Shown one piece after another: positions 44,471-55,044 of a stretch of DNA of 64,000 nt. The DNA comes from Thiobacter sp. AK1. Lineage in GTDB: Bacteria > Pseudomonadota > Gammaproteobacteria > Burkholderiales > Thiobacteraceae. Each line of letters opens with the position of its first letter. Positions within the stretch are counted from its first letter, which is position 1. A model generated the notes under the pieces. The model saw only the letters and a list, made by a program, of their open reading frames with translations, was not told where the DNA came from and searched no databases. The position numbers were made by a program, and so were the translations under genes. Location of the stretch: assembly GCF_039822265.1 (NCBI RefSeq), contig NZ_JBAJEX010000007.1, forward strand, positions 79,206 through 143,205, given 5' to 3'.

Positions 44471-47305
44471 TTATCCCGTGTTGCGCATGCCCGCGGCGAT
44501 GGCGTTGATGGAGCGCAACAGCGGCTCCAGCCAGGGACTGTCCTCGCGCGCGTCGGCGCGAAATTTGGCGAGCAGCACCGTCTGCACGTGGTTTAAGGGA
44601 TCGAGATACTGGCGCCGCTGGCTAAGCGAAAGGGCGAGTTCGGGATTGTCCGCAAGCAGCGCTGTGCTGTCGCTCACCCGCAGCACCTCTTCCACGGCGC
44701 GTGCATATTCGGCGGCGATGAGGGTGTACACGCACTCCCCCAACGCAGGGTCCGTACACAGCTGGGCGTATTCCCGGGCGATGCCGAAATCGGCCTTGGC
44801 CAGTGCCATCTGGGCATTGGATAGCAGTGTGCGGAAGAACGGCCAATCACGATACATCTGCCGCAACAGCGCCAGCCGCGCGGGATCGTCACCGCGAAAA
44901 GCGGCCAAGGCCGAGCCGATGCCATACCAGGCAGGCAGGGTGTGGCGTGACTGCGCCCAGGCGAACACCCAGGAGATGGCGCGCACCGAGGCGCGGGAGC
45001 GGTCGCCCTGGCGACGATGGGGAGGCCGGGAACCAATGTTGAGCAGCCCGATTTCCTGCACCGGCGTGGCCTCGTAGAAGTAATCCAGGAAGCCCGGCGT
45101 GCCCTCCGTGAGAGTGCGGTAGGCCTGCTCCCCGGCACGGGCGATTTCGTCCATCGCCGCGGCGTACGCTTCCCGGTCCGTGCGACCGCCGCCCACCAGG
45201 TGGCTGCTGGCCTTGAGCACACCCGTGATGCCCAGGGTGAGCTCATAGACCGCGGTCTCCATGTTGTTGTACTTGTAGAACAACACTTCGCCCTGTTCGG
45301 TGAGCTTGAGCTCGCCATGCACGGTCCCCGGTGGCTGGGCAAGAATGGCCTCGTGGGTCGGCCCGCCGCCGCGCCCCAGGGTGCCGCCGCGGCCATGGAA
45401 CAGACGACAGGGAATACCATGGCGCTCGGACACCGCAAGGATGCGTTTCTGCGCCTGATAGAGGGACCAAGCGGAAGCCAGGATGCCGCCGTCCTTGCAG
45501 GAATCGGAATAGCCCAGCATCACCTCCTGCGCTTCGCCGAAGGCCGCGATCAGGTGGCGATAGGCGGGTAGGGCATAGAGCTGCTCCAGCACCTGCTCCA
45601 CGCGGTTTAAATCGTCGATGGTCTCGAACAGGGGACTTGCCCCCAGGTGGCAGAACCAGCGCTCGCCCACGCGTCCCGCCAGTCCGGCCAGCGCGGCGAG
45701 CAGCATCACCTCCATGACGTGGCTCGCGCCATGGGTCATGGAGATGACGTAACGCCCGAAGCAAGCCGGTCCCAGCGCGCGCCGGTTGTGGGCGATCACG
45801 CGGAACACGCGCAGCGTTTCCTGCGTCTGCTGGCTCAAGGTTTCCGGATCGAACGCCAGCGCATCGGGACGTCCCACCAGCTCGCCCAAGAGGGCGAGCC
45901 GGCCTGTTTCATCGAGCGCCACGTAGTCCACGCCCAGCGCCGCACGCAGGATCTCGCCGCAGGCGCGTGTGTGCACGGCGGATTCCTGGCGCACATCGAG
46001 CTGGAGCAGATGGAAGCCAAAGGTCTCCACCAGGTGAATGAGATCCGTCAGTTCCGCGTTCGCCACGTCCTCGTCGCCATGCTGGATGAGGGAATCCCGG
46101 ATGAGATACAGATCCCTAAGCAAGCCTTCTGCGCTTTCGTAACCGAGCTCCTCGCCTTCCAGCGGCGCCCCATCGATGGCTGCCTTAACAGCATCCAGGT
46201 TGCGCTTGACGCGATAGCACATCACCGCGAGCTTGCGTCGATAGGGTTCCTGCTGGTAGCGGTGGGGTTGGGCGGGGAAGCGCAGCGCCGCGTAACGCGC
46301 ATCCTCTTCCAGACTGGCAAGAAACGCCGCCGAAGGTCGGCACATGCGGATGGAGTAGGAAAGCTGGTCCGAGAGTTGTTCCAGGCGACGCAGATATTCC
46401 TCCAGCGCGACCCGCGCCTGCATCTGCCAGGCAAGGTCGGTCACCTCCGCGGTCACGCCCGGGTGGCCGTCCCGATCGCCGCCGATCCAGGAGCCGAAGC
46501 GCAGAAGGCGGCTCACTTCCAAGCCGGCCGCGGCCTGCTCCCCATAGACGTCGCGCACAGCCCGCCGCAGGTTGCGATAAACCTGCACCGTGGCGGAAAA
46601 CAGAGAGAGGGGGAAATAGGACAGGCCCGCCCGCAGTTCGTCACGCACGTCCAGCTGGGTGGCGCGCACCTCGTCGGTCTTCCACAGGATCTGGATCTGG
46701 CTCGCCAACCTGCGCACCGCCTCGGCACGGAAACTTCCTCGCAGGCGCGCGTCGTCGAGCGCCTCCACGCTCAGGAAGATATTGCGCAGCGCGCCCTTGA
46801 TGGTGCGCCGCTTGGCCTCCGAGGGATGGGCGGTGATCACAGGCATGAAGCGCAGGCGGCTGATCAGAGCCAGCGCCTCGGCCGCCCCCACGCCGGCTTC
46901 CTTGAGGCCCCACAGGGTGTCGTGGAAGGAGCCGGGCCACATGTGGGCGTGCGCCCGTACAGCGTGGCGCCGGCGGCGCAACGCCACGAACTCCTCGGCA
47001 ATATAGAGCAGACCGAAATACACCCCGGCGGCCCGCACGATCTGGGTGATCGATTCTGGATCGAGGCGCTCGATGAGCGCCCGTAAAACCTGGCGACGAC
47101 GCGGATCGTCCTGGTCCCGCAGGCGCGTAAAGCCCCGCCGCAGCTCGCCCAAGGCGGTGAACACGGCCGGCGGCAGCTGGCGCTTGAGGATGCGGGAAAG
47201 CAGCAGGCTCAGCAGGCGTTCGCGCTGTCTGAGCTCGCGGCCGTAGGAGACGGTGTCCATGGTGGGCAATTGGGCAGGACTCGGAAAAACGTGCAATCTT
47301 GCCAT
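44471..47305 (-). CDS. ppc: Phosphoenolpyruvate carboxylase (divergent type)
   Basis: Cytosolic enzyme that carboxylates PEP to oxaloacetate, an anaplerotic step. FHGRGGTLGRGGGP, SWIGGDRDGHPGV, GYSDSCKDGGIL and the C-terminal RNTG are recognisable catalytic motifs. The active-site His is in VITAHPSEAKRRTIK, where most enzymes have HPTE, and GGDRDGHPG replaces GGDRDGNP. About 944 residues makes it slightly long. The start is uncertain: 47344 (TTG), 47305 (ATG) and 47260 (ATG) are all in frame and none has a good ribosome binding site. Confidence 0.85.
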   Translation of the reverse strand: MARLHVFPSPAQLPTMDTVSYGRELRQRERLLSLLLSRILKRQLPPAVFTALGELRRGFTRLRDQDDPRRRQVLRALIERLDPESITQIVRAAGVYFGLLYIAEEFVALRRRRHAVRAHAHMWPGSFHDTLWGLKEAGVGAAEALALISRLRFMPVITAHPSEAKRRTIKGALRNIFLSVEALDDARLRGSFRAEAVRRLASQIQILWKTDEVRATQLDVRDELRAGLSYFPLSLFSATVQVYRNLRRAVRDVYGEQAAAGLEVSRLLRFGSWIGGDRDGHPGVTAEVTDLAWQMQARVALEEYLRRLEQLSDQLSYSIRMCRPSAAFLASLEEDARYAALRFPAQPHRYQQEPYRRKLAVMCYRVKRNLDAVKAAIDGAPLEGEELGYESAEGLLRDLYLIRDSLIQHGDEDVANAELTDLIHLVETFGFHLLQLDVRQESAVHTRACGEILRAALGVDYVALDETGRLALLGELVGRPDALAFDPETLSQQTQETLRVFRVIAHNRRALGPACFGRYVISMTHGASHVMEVMLLAALAGLAGRVGERWFCHLGASPLFETIDDLNRVEQVLEQLYALPAYRHLIAAFGEAQEVMLGYSDSCKDGGILASAWSLYQAQKRILAVSERHGIPCRLFHGRGGTLGRGGGPTHEAILAQPPGTVHGELKLTEQGEVLFYKYNNMETAVYELTLGITGVLKASSHLVGGGRTDREAYAAAMDEIARAGEQAYRTLTEGTPGFLDYFYEATPVQEIGLLNIGSRPPHRRQGDRSRASVRAISWVFAWAQSRHTLPAWYGIGSALAAFRGDDPARLALLRQMYRDWPFFRTLLSNAQMALAKADFGIAREYAQLCTDPALGECVYTLIAAEYARAVEEVLRVSDSTALLADNPELALSLSQRRQYLDPLNHVQTVLLAKFRADAREDSPWLEPLLRSINAIAAGMRNTG

Positions 47306-47481
47306 GAGTCGGGCACTCTGGGCAGCCCTGGCCGGCTTTGACAATTCCCGACCATTCGACTACACAAAAAACGCAGGGTCGTCTCGGCCGGCCCTGGTCC
47401 ATCTCCCGGGGGGCGGGCCCGCCGAGTGCCATCGCCCGACCCGCGCAAGCCCCGCCTCCCTTTGCCACGAGGAGGTCAGAC

Positions 47482-47994
47482 ATGCGACGCAGACTCTATT
47501 TCCTGTTGCCGGACACCACCAGCGCCCGGCAGGTGGTGGACGATCTCTTGCTGGCCCGCGTCGAGGAGCGGCACATGCACGTCCTGGCCCGCGACGACAT
47601 CCCTTTGGAGGGGCTGCATGAAGCATCCATCCTGCAGAAGTCCGACATCGTGCACGGTGCCGAGGCCGGGCTGGTGGTGGGCGCCATCGCCGGCGTGGTG
47701 GCGGGGCTGGTGGTGCTCGCCTTCCCGCCGGCCGATACGCCGCTGCGACTGGTGACCTTGCTTCTCACCACCATGCTGGGCGCGGGCTTTGGTGCCTGGG
47801 TATCCAGCATGATTGCCAGCTCCATACCCAACTCGCGCCTAAAGGCCTTCGAGCATGCCATCGCCGACGGGCAAATCCTGCTCATGGTGGACGTGCCTGC
47901 CTCGCGGGTGCGGGAGATTCGTGAACTGGTAAGCCGCCGCCATCCGGAAGCCAGTGGCGGCACGCAAGACCCCACCATCCCCGCCTTTCCCTGA
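47482..47994 (+). CDS. Small membrane protein with glycine-zipper-like helices (DUF1269-like)
   Basis: A 170-residue protein of unknown function. The N-terminus MRRRLYFLLPDTTSARQVVDDLLLARVEERHMHVLAR looks like a small alpha/beta domain. Two hydrophobic Gly/Ala-rich segments follow (GLVVGAIAGVVAGLVVLAF, LVTLLLTTMLGAGFGAWVSSMI), then a second alpha/beta piece ending HAIADGQILLMVDVPASRVREI. This resembles DUF1269-type proteins, but the family call is tentative. The ATG has a GAGGAGG site; an upstream extension is low-complexity and was dropped. Confidence 0.7.
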   Translation: MRRRLYFLLPDTTSARQVVDDLLLARVEERHMHVLARDDIPLEGLHEASILQKSDIVHGAEAGLVVGAIAGVVAGLVVLAFPPADTPLRLVTLLLTTMLGAGFGAWVSSMIASSIPNSRLKAFEHAIADGQILLMVDVPASRVREIRELVSRRHPEASGGTQDPTIPAFP

Positions 47995-48015
47995 AGCGGC
48001 CGCCCCCTCGGCCGC

Positions 48016-48039
48016 GGCCCCCTACGGGGCCATTTTTTT
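48016..48039 (+). terminator. Rho-independent terminator
   Basis: GGCCCC (48016-48021) pairs with GGGGCC (48026-48031) around CTAC, followed by seven T. It ends the transcript of the small membrane protein gene. Confidence 0.85.
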
Positions 48040-48149
48040 GTCTGCCGATCCCCTTTCCTGCGGGCCCCGAACTCGGCGCGCGCGACGGGGGCGGGAAAAA
48101 CCTCTACCATTGCAGGGTATCGTCAACCGTGGATCGCAAGGAGTCCGTC

Positions 48150-48599
48150 ATGCCGATCGGAGAAATCTGCAACCGTGAAGTCGTCATCGCCTTCGCCCGG
48201 GAAAACGCGCTGGAAGCCGCCAAGCTCATGCGCCAGTACCACGTGGGGGATGTCATCATCGTGGAAGAAAAAGATGGGCGACGGGTGCCGGTGGGCATCG
48301 TCACCGATCGTGATCTGGTGATCGAGGTGATAGCCAAGGAAGTGGACCCGTCCTTGTTTCGAGTGGGCGAGCTGATCACCCGGGAGCTCGCCACCGCGCG
48401 CGAACAGGATGGCGTCTATGAGACCATCCAGCGCATGCGCGTGCACGGCGTGCGGCGCATGCCTGTGGTGGACCAGGAAGGCGCCCTAGTGGGCATCGTC
48501 TCCCTCGACGACTTGCTCGCCCTGCTCGCCGAAGAAATGATGGCGCTCGCCCGCATCACCACCCGCGAACAGGAAGTGGAGGCCGCGCTGCGCCGCTGA
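48150..48599 (+). CDS. CBS-domain pair protein
   Basis: Cytosolic 149-residue protein made of two CBS motifs (REVVIAFARENALEAAKLMRQYHVGDVIIVEE... GIVTDRDLVIEVI and REQDGVYETIQRMRVHGVRRMPVVDQEGALVGIVSLDDLLALLA). Such pairs bind adenosyl nucleotides and act as energy or redox sensors, often alone. The ATG at 48150 has an AAGGAG site. The partner protein cannot be told from context. Confidence 0.85.
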   Translation: MPIGEICNREVVIAFARENALEAAKLMRQYHVGDVIIVEEKDGRRVPVGIVTDRDLVIEVIAKEVDPSLFRVGELITRELATAREQDGVYETIQRMRVHGVRRMPVVDQEGALVGIVSLDDLLALLAEEMMALARITTREQEVEAALRR

Positions 48600-48731
48600 C
48601 ATGCCGAGGGCATCGACCGGAGTTCGCTCCGGTCGGCAGCGCCGCGACACCTCAAGAATCCACCGGCCACGCCGATACTGCGCAAGAATGGCCTTCGGGC
48701 CACGTTTCGGATGATCGAAGAGGAGAGCATC

Positions 48732-50315
48732 ATGCGGCGCAACCTGCCGGTGACACAGCAGGAATACGATTATCGGCCCGGCGCAGTGATCATTTCCAAG
48801 ACCGACGCCAAGGGCATCATCCTGGATGCCAACGACGACTTCGTCGAGATTTCTGGCTACAGCCGGGAAGAACTCATCGGCCAGCCCCACAACATCCTGC
48901 GTCACCCGGATATGCCGCCCGCGGCCTTCGCCGATCTGTGGGCGACCATCAAACGCGGCAAGCTCTGGAACGGCATCGTCAAGAACCGGCGCAAGAACGG
49001 CGATCACTACTGGGTGGAAGCCAATGTGGCGCCCATCTTCGAGCAGGGCCGCATCGCAGGCTATGTGTCGGTGCGGGTGAAACCCACGCGGGAGCAAATC
49101 GCCGCGGCGGAGAAACTCTACGCCGAGATCAACGCCGGTCGCGCCCGGCTGGGCGGGCTGTGGCAGCGTCTGGCCGCCGTGAGCTTGCGCACGAAGATCT
49201 GGATCGTGGCCGCGGTGATCGGTCTAGTGCCAGTGGTAGCCTGGGTCGCTGGCTTGCCCAGTGGCCTCACCGCCCTGGCAAGCCTTCTGCTCACCCTGGG
49301 GCTTGCGCCCCTGGCCATCGCCAGCGTCGTGCGCCCTATCGAGGCCCTGCGCGACACCATGATCGCCACCCAGGGCGACGGCGAGCTCACTCGGCGGGCA
49401 CCGGTGCGGGGCGACGATGAAATCGGCCAGATGGCCAAGGCCTACAACGCCCTCATGCTCACGCTCAAGGGCATCACCCAGGAGATCCGCACCAATGTCG
49501 TAACCCTGGAACGCGTCTCGCGCAGCCTATTGGAAAGCGCCGACCAGGTGCGCGCGAGCGTCGAAGGCCAGACCGCGGCGGCCCAGGAGAGTGCGGCGGC
49601 GGTGGAGGAACTGTCGGCCAGCGTGGCCTCGGTGGTGGAGCTGGGACAGCAGGTGCGGGGCGATGCGCACCAGAGCCTGGAACAGACCCACCGGGCCAAC
49701 GAGGGCATTTCCAGCATGGCGGGCCAGATCGACCGGGTGGAGAACCTGGTGCGGCGCATGGCCCAGTCGGTGGAAGCCTTTGTCACCCGTGCCGCCCGAA
49801 TCAGCCAAATGACGCGCCAGGTGAAGGAAATCGCCGATCAGACCAATCTGCTCGCCCTTAACGCCGCCATTGAAGCCGCCCGTGCCGGGGAGGCTGGTCG
49901 CGGCTTTGCCGTGGTCGCCGACGAAGTGCGCAAGCTGGCGGAAAAATCCGCCCTCACCGCCCAGGAGATCGATGGCGTGACCCACACCATCGAGGCGGAA
50001 AGCAAGACCGTGCAGCAGACGGTGCAACAGGGGCTAGGACACTTCAGCGAAATGCAGGAGGCGATGGAAGCCTTCGCGGAGCTCATGGCGGTCTCCGGCC
50101 ATGCGGTGCGCCAGGCCGCAGGCCGCATGGACGAGGTGGGCAACGCCACCCGGGAACAGGCGCAGGCCATCCAGGACATCTCCATCCAGATCGCGCGCAT
50201 CGCCGAAAACGGCGATCGCACGGTGGCCATCATGCGGGACGCCTGCGACCTCACCAGCCAGCTCGAGGAAATGGCGCGCCATCTCTTGGACAGCGTCGCC
50301 CGCTTCCGCACCTAG
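48732..50315 (+). CDS. Aer-like methyl-accepting chemotaxis protein with N-terminal PAS
   Basis: Chemoreceptor of 527 residues, probably for energy taxis. The N-terminal PAS domain ([52 protein letters not shown]) is of the Aer type that binds FAD. Hydrophobic segments lie near residues 155-205, then a HAMP-like region, and the signalling tip is [41 protein letters not shown]. No periplasmic ligand domain is present, so sensing should be internal. GAGGAGA precedes the ATG at 48732. No che genes lie nearby. Confidence 0.88.
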   Translation: MRRNLPVTQQEYDYRPGAVIISKTDAKGIILDANDDFVEISGYSREELIGQPHNILRHPDMPPAAFADLWATIKRGKLWNGIVKNRRKNGDHYWVEANVAPIFEQGRIAGYVSVRVKPTREQIAAAEKLYAEINAGRARLGGLWQRLAAVSLRTKIWIVAAVIGLVPVVAWVAGLPSGLTALASLLLTLGLAPLAIASVVRPIEALRDTMIATQGDGELTRRAPVRGDDEIGQMAKAYNALMLTLKGITQEIRTNVVTLERVSRSLLESADQVRASVEGQTAAAQESAAAVEELSASVASVVELGQQVRGDAHQSLEQTHRANEGISSMAGQIDRVENLVRRMAQSVEAFVTRAARISQMTRQVKEIADQTNLLALNAAIEAARAGEAGRGFAVVADEVRKLAEKSALTAQEIDGVTHTIEAESKTVQQTVQQGLGHFSEMQEAMEAFAELMAVSGHAVRQAAGRMDEVGNATREQAQAIQDISIQIARIAENGDRTVAIMRDACDLTSQLEEMARHLLDSVARFRT

Positions 50316-50342
50316 GCACTGGGACGGGGAAACAAGGACAGC

Positions 50343-50399
50343 ATAAGCCGCGACCCCAGGGCGGCCCCACCCCACTGGGCGCGGCTTTGGCCGCGATCC
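50343..50399. repeat. REP-like palindrome between convergent genes
   Basis: GCGGCTTTGGCCGCGATCC lies at 50381-50399. Its left arm also pairs with AAGCCGCGACCCCAG at 50345-50359. The 17-nt core matches the copy at 60059-60075 in all but one base. Confidence 0.6.
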
Positions 50400-50401
50400 A
50401 C

Positions 50402-52801
50402 TCAGTCTTGTTTCTTCCTCTTCTTTTTGCTGCCAGTGCCAACGAATTCCTGACGGATCAATGACAGTTCGTAAAGCTGGGCCGCCACCCGCCAGTTGAT
50501 GCTACCTTCCGGCAGGTTGCCCTGCTCATCGGGCAGGCCGGCGGGAATGCCCGTCAACAGCTCGATGGCTTCGTCCACGGTTTCGACGGCATAAACATGG
50601 AAGCGGCCGGCGGCGCAGGCCTCGCGCACCTCGCGCTTGAGCATGAGATGCTTCACGTTCGCCGCCGGAATGAGCACGCCTTGCTCGCCGCTGAGGCCCC
50701 GCGCCGCGCAGATGTCGAAAAAACCCTCGATCTTTTCGTTCACCGCACCGATGGCCTGCACTTGACCAAATTGATTGACCGAGCCCGTCACCGCCAGCGA
50801 CTGGCGGATGGGAGCCTGAGCCAAGTCGGAAAGCAGCGCACACAGCTCGGCCAAGGAGGCGGAATCGCCCTCCACGTAGCCGTAGGATTGCTCGAACACC
50901 AGGCTCGCCGACAGGGACAACGGCCGACTGCGCGCGTAGCGGGCGGCCAGGAAGGAAGCAAGGATCATCACGCCCTTGGAATGGATGGCCCCCGACAGTT
51001 CCACCTCGCGCTCGATGTTGATCACGTCGCCATCACCGATGCGGGTGGTCGCCGTGATGCGCGTGGGATGGGCGAAACGCCCTTCACCCAGTTCCACCAC
51101 CGACAGGCCATTGATGCTGCCCACCGTGGCGCCATCGGTGTCGATGAGTAAGGTGCCGCGCAGGATCTCCTCCTGGATCCGGCGCTTGATGCGATCGCTG
51201 CGCGCCTCCATGGCGGTGATGGCCGCATCCACGTGGCTCGCCTCCACTTGCGTGGCGCCGGCTTGGCGTGCCCAGTGGTCCGCCTGGCGCAGCAGATCCG
51301 CGACACTGCGCATGTGGGCCGTGAGTCTTTCCGCGTCCTCGGCCAGACGCGAAGCATGCTCCACCACCCGCGCCACGGCCGTGCGCCTAAACGGCAGCAG
51401 TCCCTCGCGCCGCGCCAGGGTGGCGATCAGCCGCGCATAGAGCTGCGCGTTGCGGTCGTCGCGCGGCAGGCTGTCCTCGAAGTCCGCCGCCACTTTGAAC
51501 AGTTCCGGAAACTCCGGATCCAGCTCCTGCAGCAGGAAATAGAGGAAGCGCTCACCCAGCAGCACGACCTTCACGTCGAGCGGAATCTCCTCCGGCTCGA
51601 GGGAGACGGTGGGCACCAGACTCAGCAACTGGCCCACCGATTCGATGCGCAGAGAGCGGGCATAGAGCGCGCGCTTGAGCGCCTCCCAGGCAAAGGGCTG
51701 GGCCAGCAGCCGGTGCGCCTCCACCAACAGGTAGCCGCCATTGGCGCGATGCAACGCACCGGGCTTGATCAGGGTGAAGTCCGTGACCAGCGCGCCCATC
51801 TGGGCGAGATGCTCCACGCGGCCGATAAGATTGTTGTAGGTGGGATGGTCCTCGGCGACGATGGGCGCGCCCCGCGAGGCACCGTGATCCACCAGCAGGT
51901 TCACCTGATAACGGTGGAGCACGGACAACTCCGGGCCGAGGCTGGTGGCTTCCTGCTTTAAGAAAAGTTCGGTGTGGGCCAGCACGTCTTCGCGCACGGC
52001 CTGCAGATAGGCCGCCACCTCGGGCAAGTCCTGGTAGGCGGCGAACAGCTCGTCCATGAGCTGTCCCACCGCCAGATCGGCGGTTTCCTGATTCAGCCGC
52101 GTCAAGGCATCGCGCATTTCGCGCCGCCATTTCGGAATATCGCGCAGGATCGCTTCCAGGCGGCCCTGATAAGCAGCCACCTGCTCGTCGATTTGCTTCT
52201 TTTCCGCGTCCGGCAGTTTGTCGTACTCCTCCGGCGAGAGCACCCGACCCTCGCGAATGGGCGCGAAAACGAAGCCATCCGGTGTTCGCAGCAGGGCGAT
52301 GCCATGCGCAGCGGCATCGTCGCCCAGTGCCGTGAAGGCCTTCTCTTGCCGCTCGTTGAACTCGTTGTGAATGGCCTCCACACGCGCCCGATACTGGTCC
52401 GACTCGAAGGCACCGGGAATCGCCACACGCAGCTCCTCCACCAGCCTTGCCATGTCTTCGCGCAAGCGGACCCCGCGCCCTGCCGGCAGGCGCAGCGCGC
52501 GCGGGCGGTGAGCTTCTTTGAAGTTGTGCACGTAGCACCAGTCGTCCGGCACCGGTGCCTGGGCGGCGCTTTCCCGAAGCAGCTGCTCCACCAGAGAGCG
52601 TTTGCCCGTGCCGGGTGGCCCGAGCGCGTAGAGGTTGTAGCCATCATGGCGCATGCCGGCACCGAAACGGATGGCCGCCTCGGCGCGCGCCTGACCGATG
52701 AATTCCGTGAGTTCCGGCACCTCCTCCGTGGTTTCGAAGGGAAAGCAGGCAGGGTCGCAGGCACGGAACAAGCGCTCCGGGGGTAGGGCTTCCAGGCTCA
52801 T
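50402..52801 (-). CDS. Lon-like ATP-dependent serine protease
   Basis: AAA+ protease of 799 residues from the ATG at 52801, of the AAA_32 plus Lon_C architecture rather than classical LonA. Walker A is [11 protein letters not shown] near residue 60. A long helical middle follows, and the C-terminal Lon protease domain shows catalytic Ser in [10 protein letters not shown] and catalytic Lys in [15 protein letters not shown]. There is no LonA N-terminal substrate domain, so this is a second, specialised Lon. The C-terminus is a Lys-rich tail. The start overlaps the pyrC stop by ATGA. Confidence 0.88.
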   Translation of the reverse strand: MSLEALPPERLFRACDPACFPFETTEEVPELTEFIGQARAEAAIRFGAGMRHDGYNLYALGPPGTGKRSLVEQLLRESAAQAPVPDDWCYVHNFKEAHRPRALRLPAGRGVRLREDMARLVEELRVAIPGAFESDQYRARVEAIHNEFNERQEKAFTALGDDAAAHGIALLRTPDGFVFAPIREGRVLSPEEYDKLPDAEKKQIDEQVAAYQGRLEAILRDIPKWRREMRDALTRLNQETADLAVGQLMDELFAAYQDLPEVAAYLQAVREDVLAHTELFLKQEATSLGPELSVLHRYQVNLLVDHGASRGAPIVAEDHPTYNNLIGRVEHLAQMGALVTDFTLIKPGALHRANGGYLLVEAHRLLAQPFAWEALKRALYARSLRIESVGQLLSLVPTVSLEPEEIPLDVKVVLLGERFLYFLLQELDPEFPELFKVAADFEDSLPRDDRNAQLYARLIATLARREGLLPFRRTAVARVVEHASRLAEDAERLTAHMRSVADLLRQADHWARQAGATQVEASHVDAAITAMEARSDRIKRRIQEEILRGTLLIDTDGATVGSINGLSVVELGEGRFAHPTRITATTRIGDGDVINIEREVELSGAIHSKGVMILASFLAARYARSRPLSLSASLVFEQSYGYVEGDSASLAELCALLSDLAQAPIRQSLAVTGSVNQFGQVQAIGAVNEKIEGFFDICAARGLSGEQGVLIPAANVKHLMLKREVREACAAGRFHVYAVETVDEAIELLTGIPAGLPDEQGNLPEGSINWRVAAQLYELSLIRQEFVGTGSKKKRKKQD

Positions 52802-53856
52802 GGGTTTTTCGTTTCGTTGGGTTTGGTGGGGAGGAGCCGCCAAGCCACGGTCTCGCCAGCGCGCAGCGGCACCAGCGTATCCTGGCCGAAGGCAAGCTCC
52901 GACGGCACCGTCCAAGGCGCGCGCACCAGGGTAAGCGTGTCGCGGTTGCGCGGCAGGCCATAGAAATCCGCGCCATGAAAGCTCGCAAAGGCCTCGAGGC
53001 GTGACAGCGCCCCCATCGCCTCGAATACCTCGGCATAAAGTTCGATAGCCGCATGGGCCGTATAGATGCCGGCACAGCCACAGGCGCTCTCCTTCGCGTG
53101 GCGGGCATGGGGCGCGCTGTCGGTCCCGAGGAAAAACTTGGGATTGCCGCTTATGGCGGCCGCAAGCAGCGCCTGGCGATGCCGCTCCCGCTTAAGCACC
53201 GGTAGGCAGTACATGTGGGGCCGGATGCCACCGGCAAACATGGCATTGCGGTTGTAGAGCAGGTGATGCACGGTGAGCGTGGCGGCCACCTGCGGCGGCG
53301 CTTCCTGCACGAACTGCACGGCATCGCGCGTGGTGATGTGCTCCAGCACCACCTTCAGGCGGGGAAAGCGTGTCAAAAGCGGAAGCAGCACGCGCTCGAT
53401 GAATACCGCCTCGCGGTCGAATACATCCACTTGGGGATCGGTGACCTCGCCATGGATGAGCAGGGGCATGCCCACCTCTTCCATGACCGCCAGGGTGGCA
53501 TGGCAGCGCGAGATGTCGGTGACCCCGGCATCGGAATGGGTAGTGGCGCCCGCCGGATAGTATTTGACGCCGTATACGAAGCCACTGGCGCGCGCTGCGC
53601 GAATCTCTGCCGGCGGCGTGTTGTCCGTAAGATAAAGGGTCATCAGCGGCTCGAAAGCAAGGCCCGGGGGCAGCGCCGCGAGAATCCGCTGGCGATAGGC
53701 CCGCGCCGCTCCCGTGGTGGTCACCGGTGGCTTCAGATTGGGCATGACGATGGCACGCGCGAAACGCCGCGCCGTGTCCGGCAGCACGAAAGCCAGCGCG
53801 GCGCCATCACGCAGATGCACATGCCAGTCGTCCGGGCGGGTGAGAGTAAGTTGCAT
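52798..53856 (-). CDS. pyrC: Dihydroorotase PyrC
   Basis: Zinc enzyme of pyrimidine synthesis that interconverts carbamoyl-aspartate and dihydroorotate. It has 352 residues from the ATG at 53856. HVHLRDG binds the metals, [14 protein letters not shown] has the carboxylated Lys, [10 protein letters not shown] and LEHITTRDA supply His ligands, and GTDSAPH the catalytic Asp. This is the short E. coli-type enzyme. Coupled to the Lon-like gene by a 4-nt overlap. Confidence 0.96.
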   Translation of the reverse strand: MQLTLTRPDDWHVHLRDGAALAFVLPDTARRFARAIVMPNLKPPVTTTGAARAYRQRILAALPPGLAFEPLMTLYLTDNTPPAEIRAARASGFVYGVKYYPAGATTHSDAGVTDISRCHATLAVMEEVGMPLLIHGEVTDPQVDVFDREAVFIERVLLPLLTRFPRLKVVLEHITTRDAVQFVQEAPPQVAATLTVHHLLYNRNAMFAGGIRPHMYCLPVLKRERHRQALLAAAISGNPKFFLGTDSAPHARHAKESACGCAGIYTAHAAIELYAEVFEAMGALSRLEAFASFHGADFYGLPRNRDTLTLVRAPWTVPSELAFGQDTLVPLRAGETVAWRLLPTKPNETKNP

Positions 53857-53934
53857 GGCGCGCGAACGCAGTCGAAGAAGGCTGGCAGTATAGCCCATGG
53901 CCGCAGCCACAGCGCAGGGGCGCAACGTTCGCCT

Positions 53935-53962
53935 TTGCAGACATGGACGATTCGGCTATATT
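53935..53962 (+). promoter_or_regulatory. Promoter of the cytochrome c-DUF302 operon
   Basis: TTGCAG (53935-53940), a 16-nt spacer and TATATT (53957-53962) precede the ATG at 53995, with AAGGAG as ribosome binding site in the leader. Confidence 0.55.
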
Positions 53963-53994
53963 TTAGGAGTTTCGTATCCTGAAAGGAGTCTTCC

Positions 53995-55044
53995 ATGATC
54001 CCCTTTCGTCGGCTTTGCATGCCGTTCGTGCTGGGGCTTTTCGCCTGCCTGATGGGAACCGCTCACGCCGTGGACGGCGCCACGCTCTATTCCAGAAACT
54101 GCGCCGCCTGTCACGGCGAAGACGGACGGGGCGGCATTGGTGTGCCCCTGGCTCTACCTTCCTTCCAGGCCACGGTGGACGACGAGTATCTACGTCGCAC
54201 CATCCGCCTCGGCCGTCCCGGCCGGGTAATGCCCGCCTTCACCCAGTTGAGCGAGACGGAAGTCGATGCCCTCATCGCGCACCTGCGCAAGTGGCATACG
54301 GGTAAGCGGCCGGTCTTCGACCGCAAGCCCATCAAGGGCGATGCGACACGCGGCGAGCGCCTGTTCGGACGCTACTGCGCCGGCTGTCACGGCGCCCGCG
54401 GAGAAGGCAGCCATGGCACGGGGGTGACTTTCTCGCGTCCACGCGATCTACCCATCATGCCGCCAGCCCTCAACAATCCGGGCTATCTCGCCTCCGCCAG
54501 CGATGCCCAGATCCGCAACACTCTGGTCAAGGGTCGCGCAGGCACGCCGATGGTGGCCTTCAAGCCACGTGGGTTATCCGATCGCGATCTCGACGACATC
54601 GTGGCCTTCGTGCGCAGCCTTGAGAAGCGCCCGCCGACCACGGCGATACCGGATACGGATCAGCCGGTATTCATCGTCGATTCGCCCTATGATCTGGCGA
54701 CCACGGTGGAGAACGTCAAGCGCGCAGCAACCTCCAACAACTTCGTGTTCATCCGGGAACAGAAGCTCGATGCCGGCATCGTCCCCGAGGGCCAGGAAAA
54801 CCCCAGGCAGCACATCGTCTATTTCTGCAATTTCGGCATGCTCAACCAGGCGCTCGCCATCGATCCGCGCGTGGGTCTGTTTCTGCCCTGCCGCATCACG
54901 GTGGTGGAACAGGACGGCAAGGTGCGCATGATGAGCATCAATCCCAAACGTCTGGCGAAGATCTTCAACAACAGCGAGCTTAATGAAATGTGCGATCAGA
55001 TGACCAAGCTCTACCAGACCATCATGGAGGAGGCCGCCCTATGA
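53995..55044 (+). CDS. Dihaem cytochrome c fused to a DUF302 domain
   Basis: Exported protein of 349 residues. A signal peptide (residues 1-25, ending GTAHA) precedes two class I cytochrome c domains with haem motifs CAACH (36-40) and CAGCH (128-132) and axial Met candidates in GRVMPAF and GTPMVAF. From about residue 215 a DUF302 domain follows (SPYDLATTVENVKRAATSNNFVFIREQ... IVYFCNFGMLNQALAIDPRVGLFLPCRITVVEQDG). DUF302 has no settled biochemical role; fusion to c-type haem suggests periplasmic redox chemistry. It overlaps the next gene by ATGA. Confidence 0.88.
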   Translation: MIPFRRLCMPFVLGLFACLMGTAHAVDGATLYSRNCAACHGEDGRGGIGVPLALPSFQATVDDEYLRRTIRLGRPGRVMPAFTQLSETEVDALIAHLRKWHTGKRPVFDRKPIKGDATRGERLFGRYCAGCHGARGEGSHGTGVTFSRPRDLPIMPPALNNPGYLASASDAQIRNTLVKGRAGTPMVAFKPRGLSDRDLDDIVAFVRSLEKRPPTTAIPDTDQPVFIVDSPYDLATTVENVKRAATSNNFVFIREQKLDAGIVPEGQENPRQHIVYFCNFGMLNQALAIDPRVGLFLPCRITVVEQDGKVRMMSINPKRLAKIFNNSELNEMCDQMTKLYQTIMEEAAL

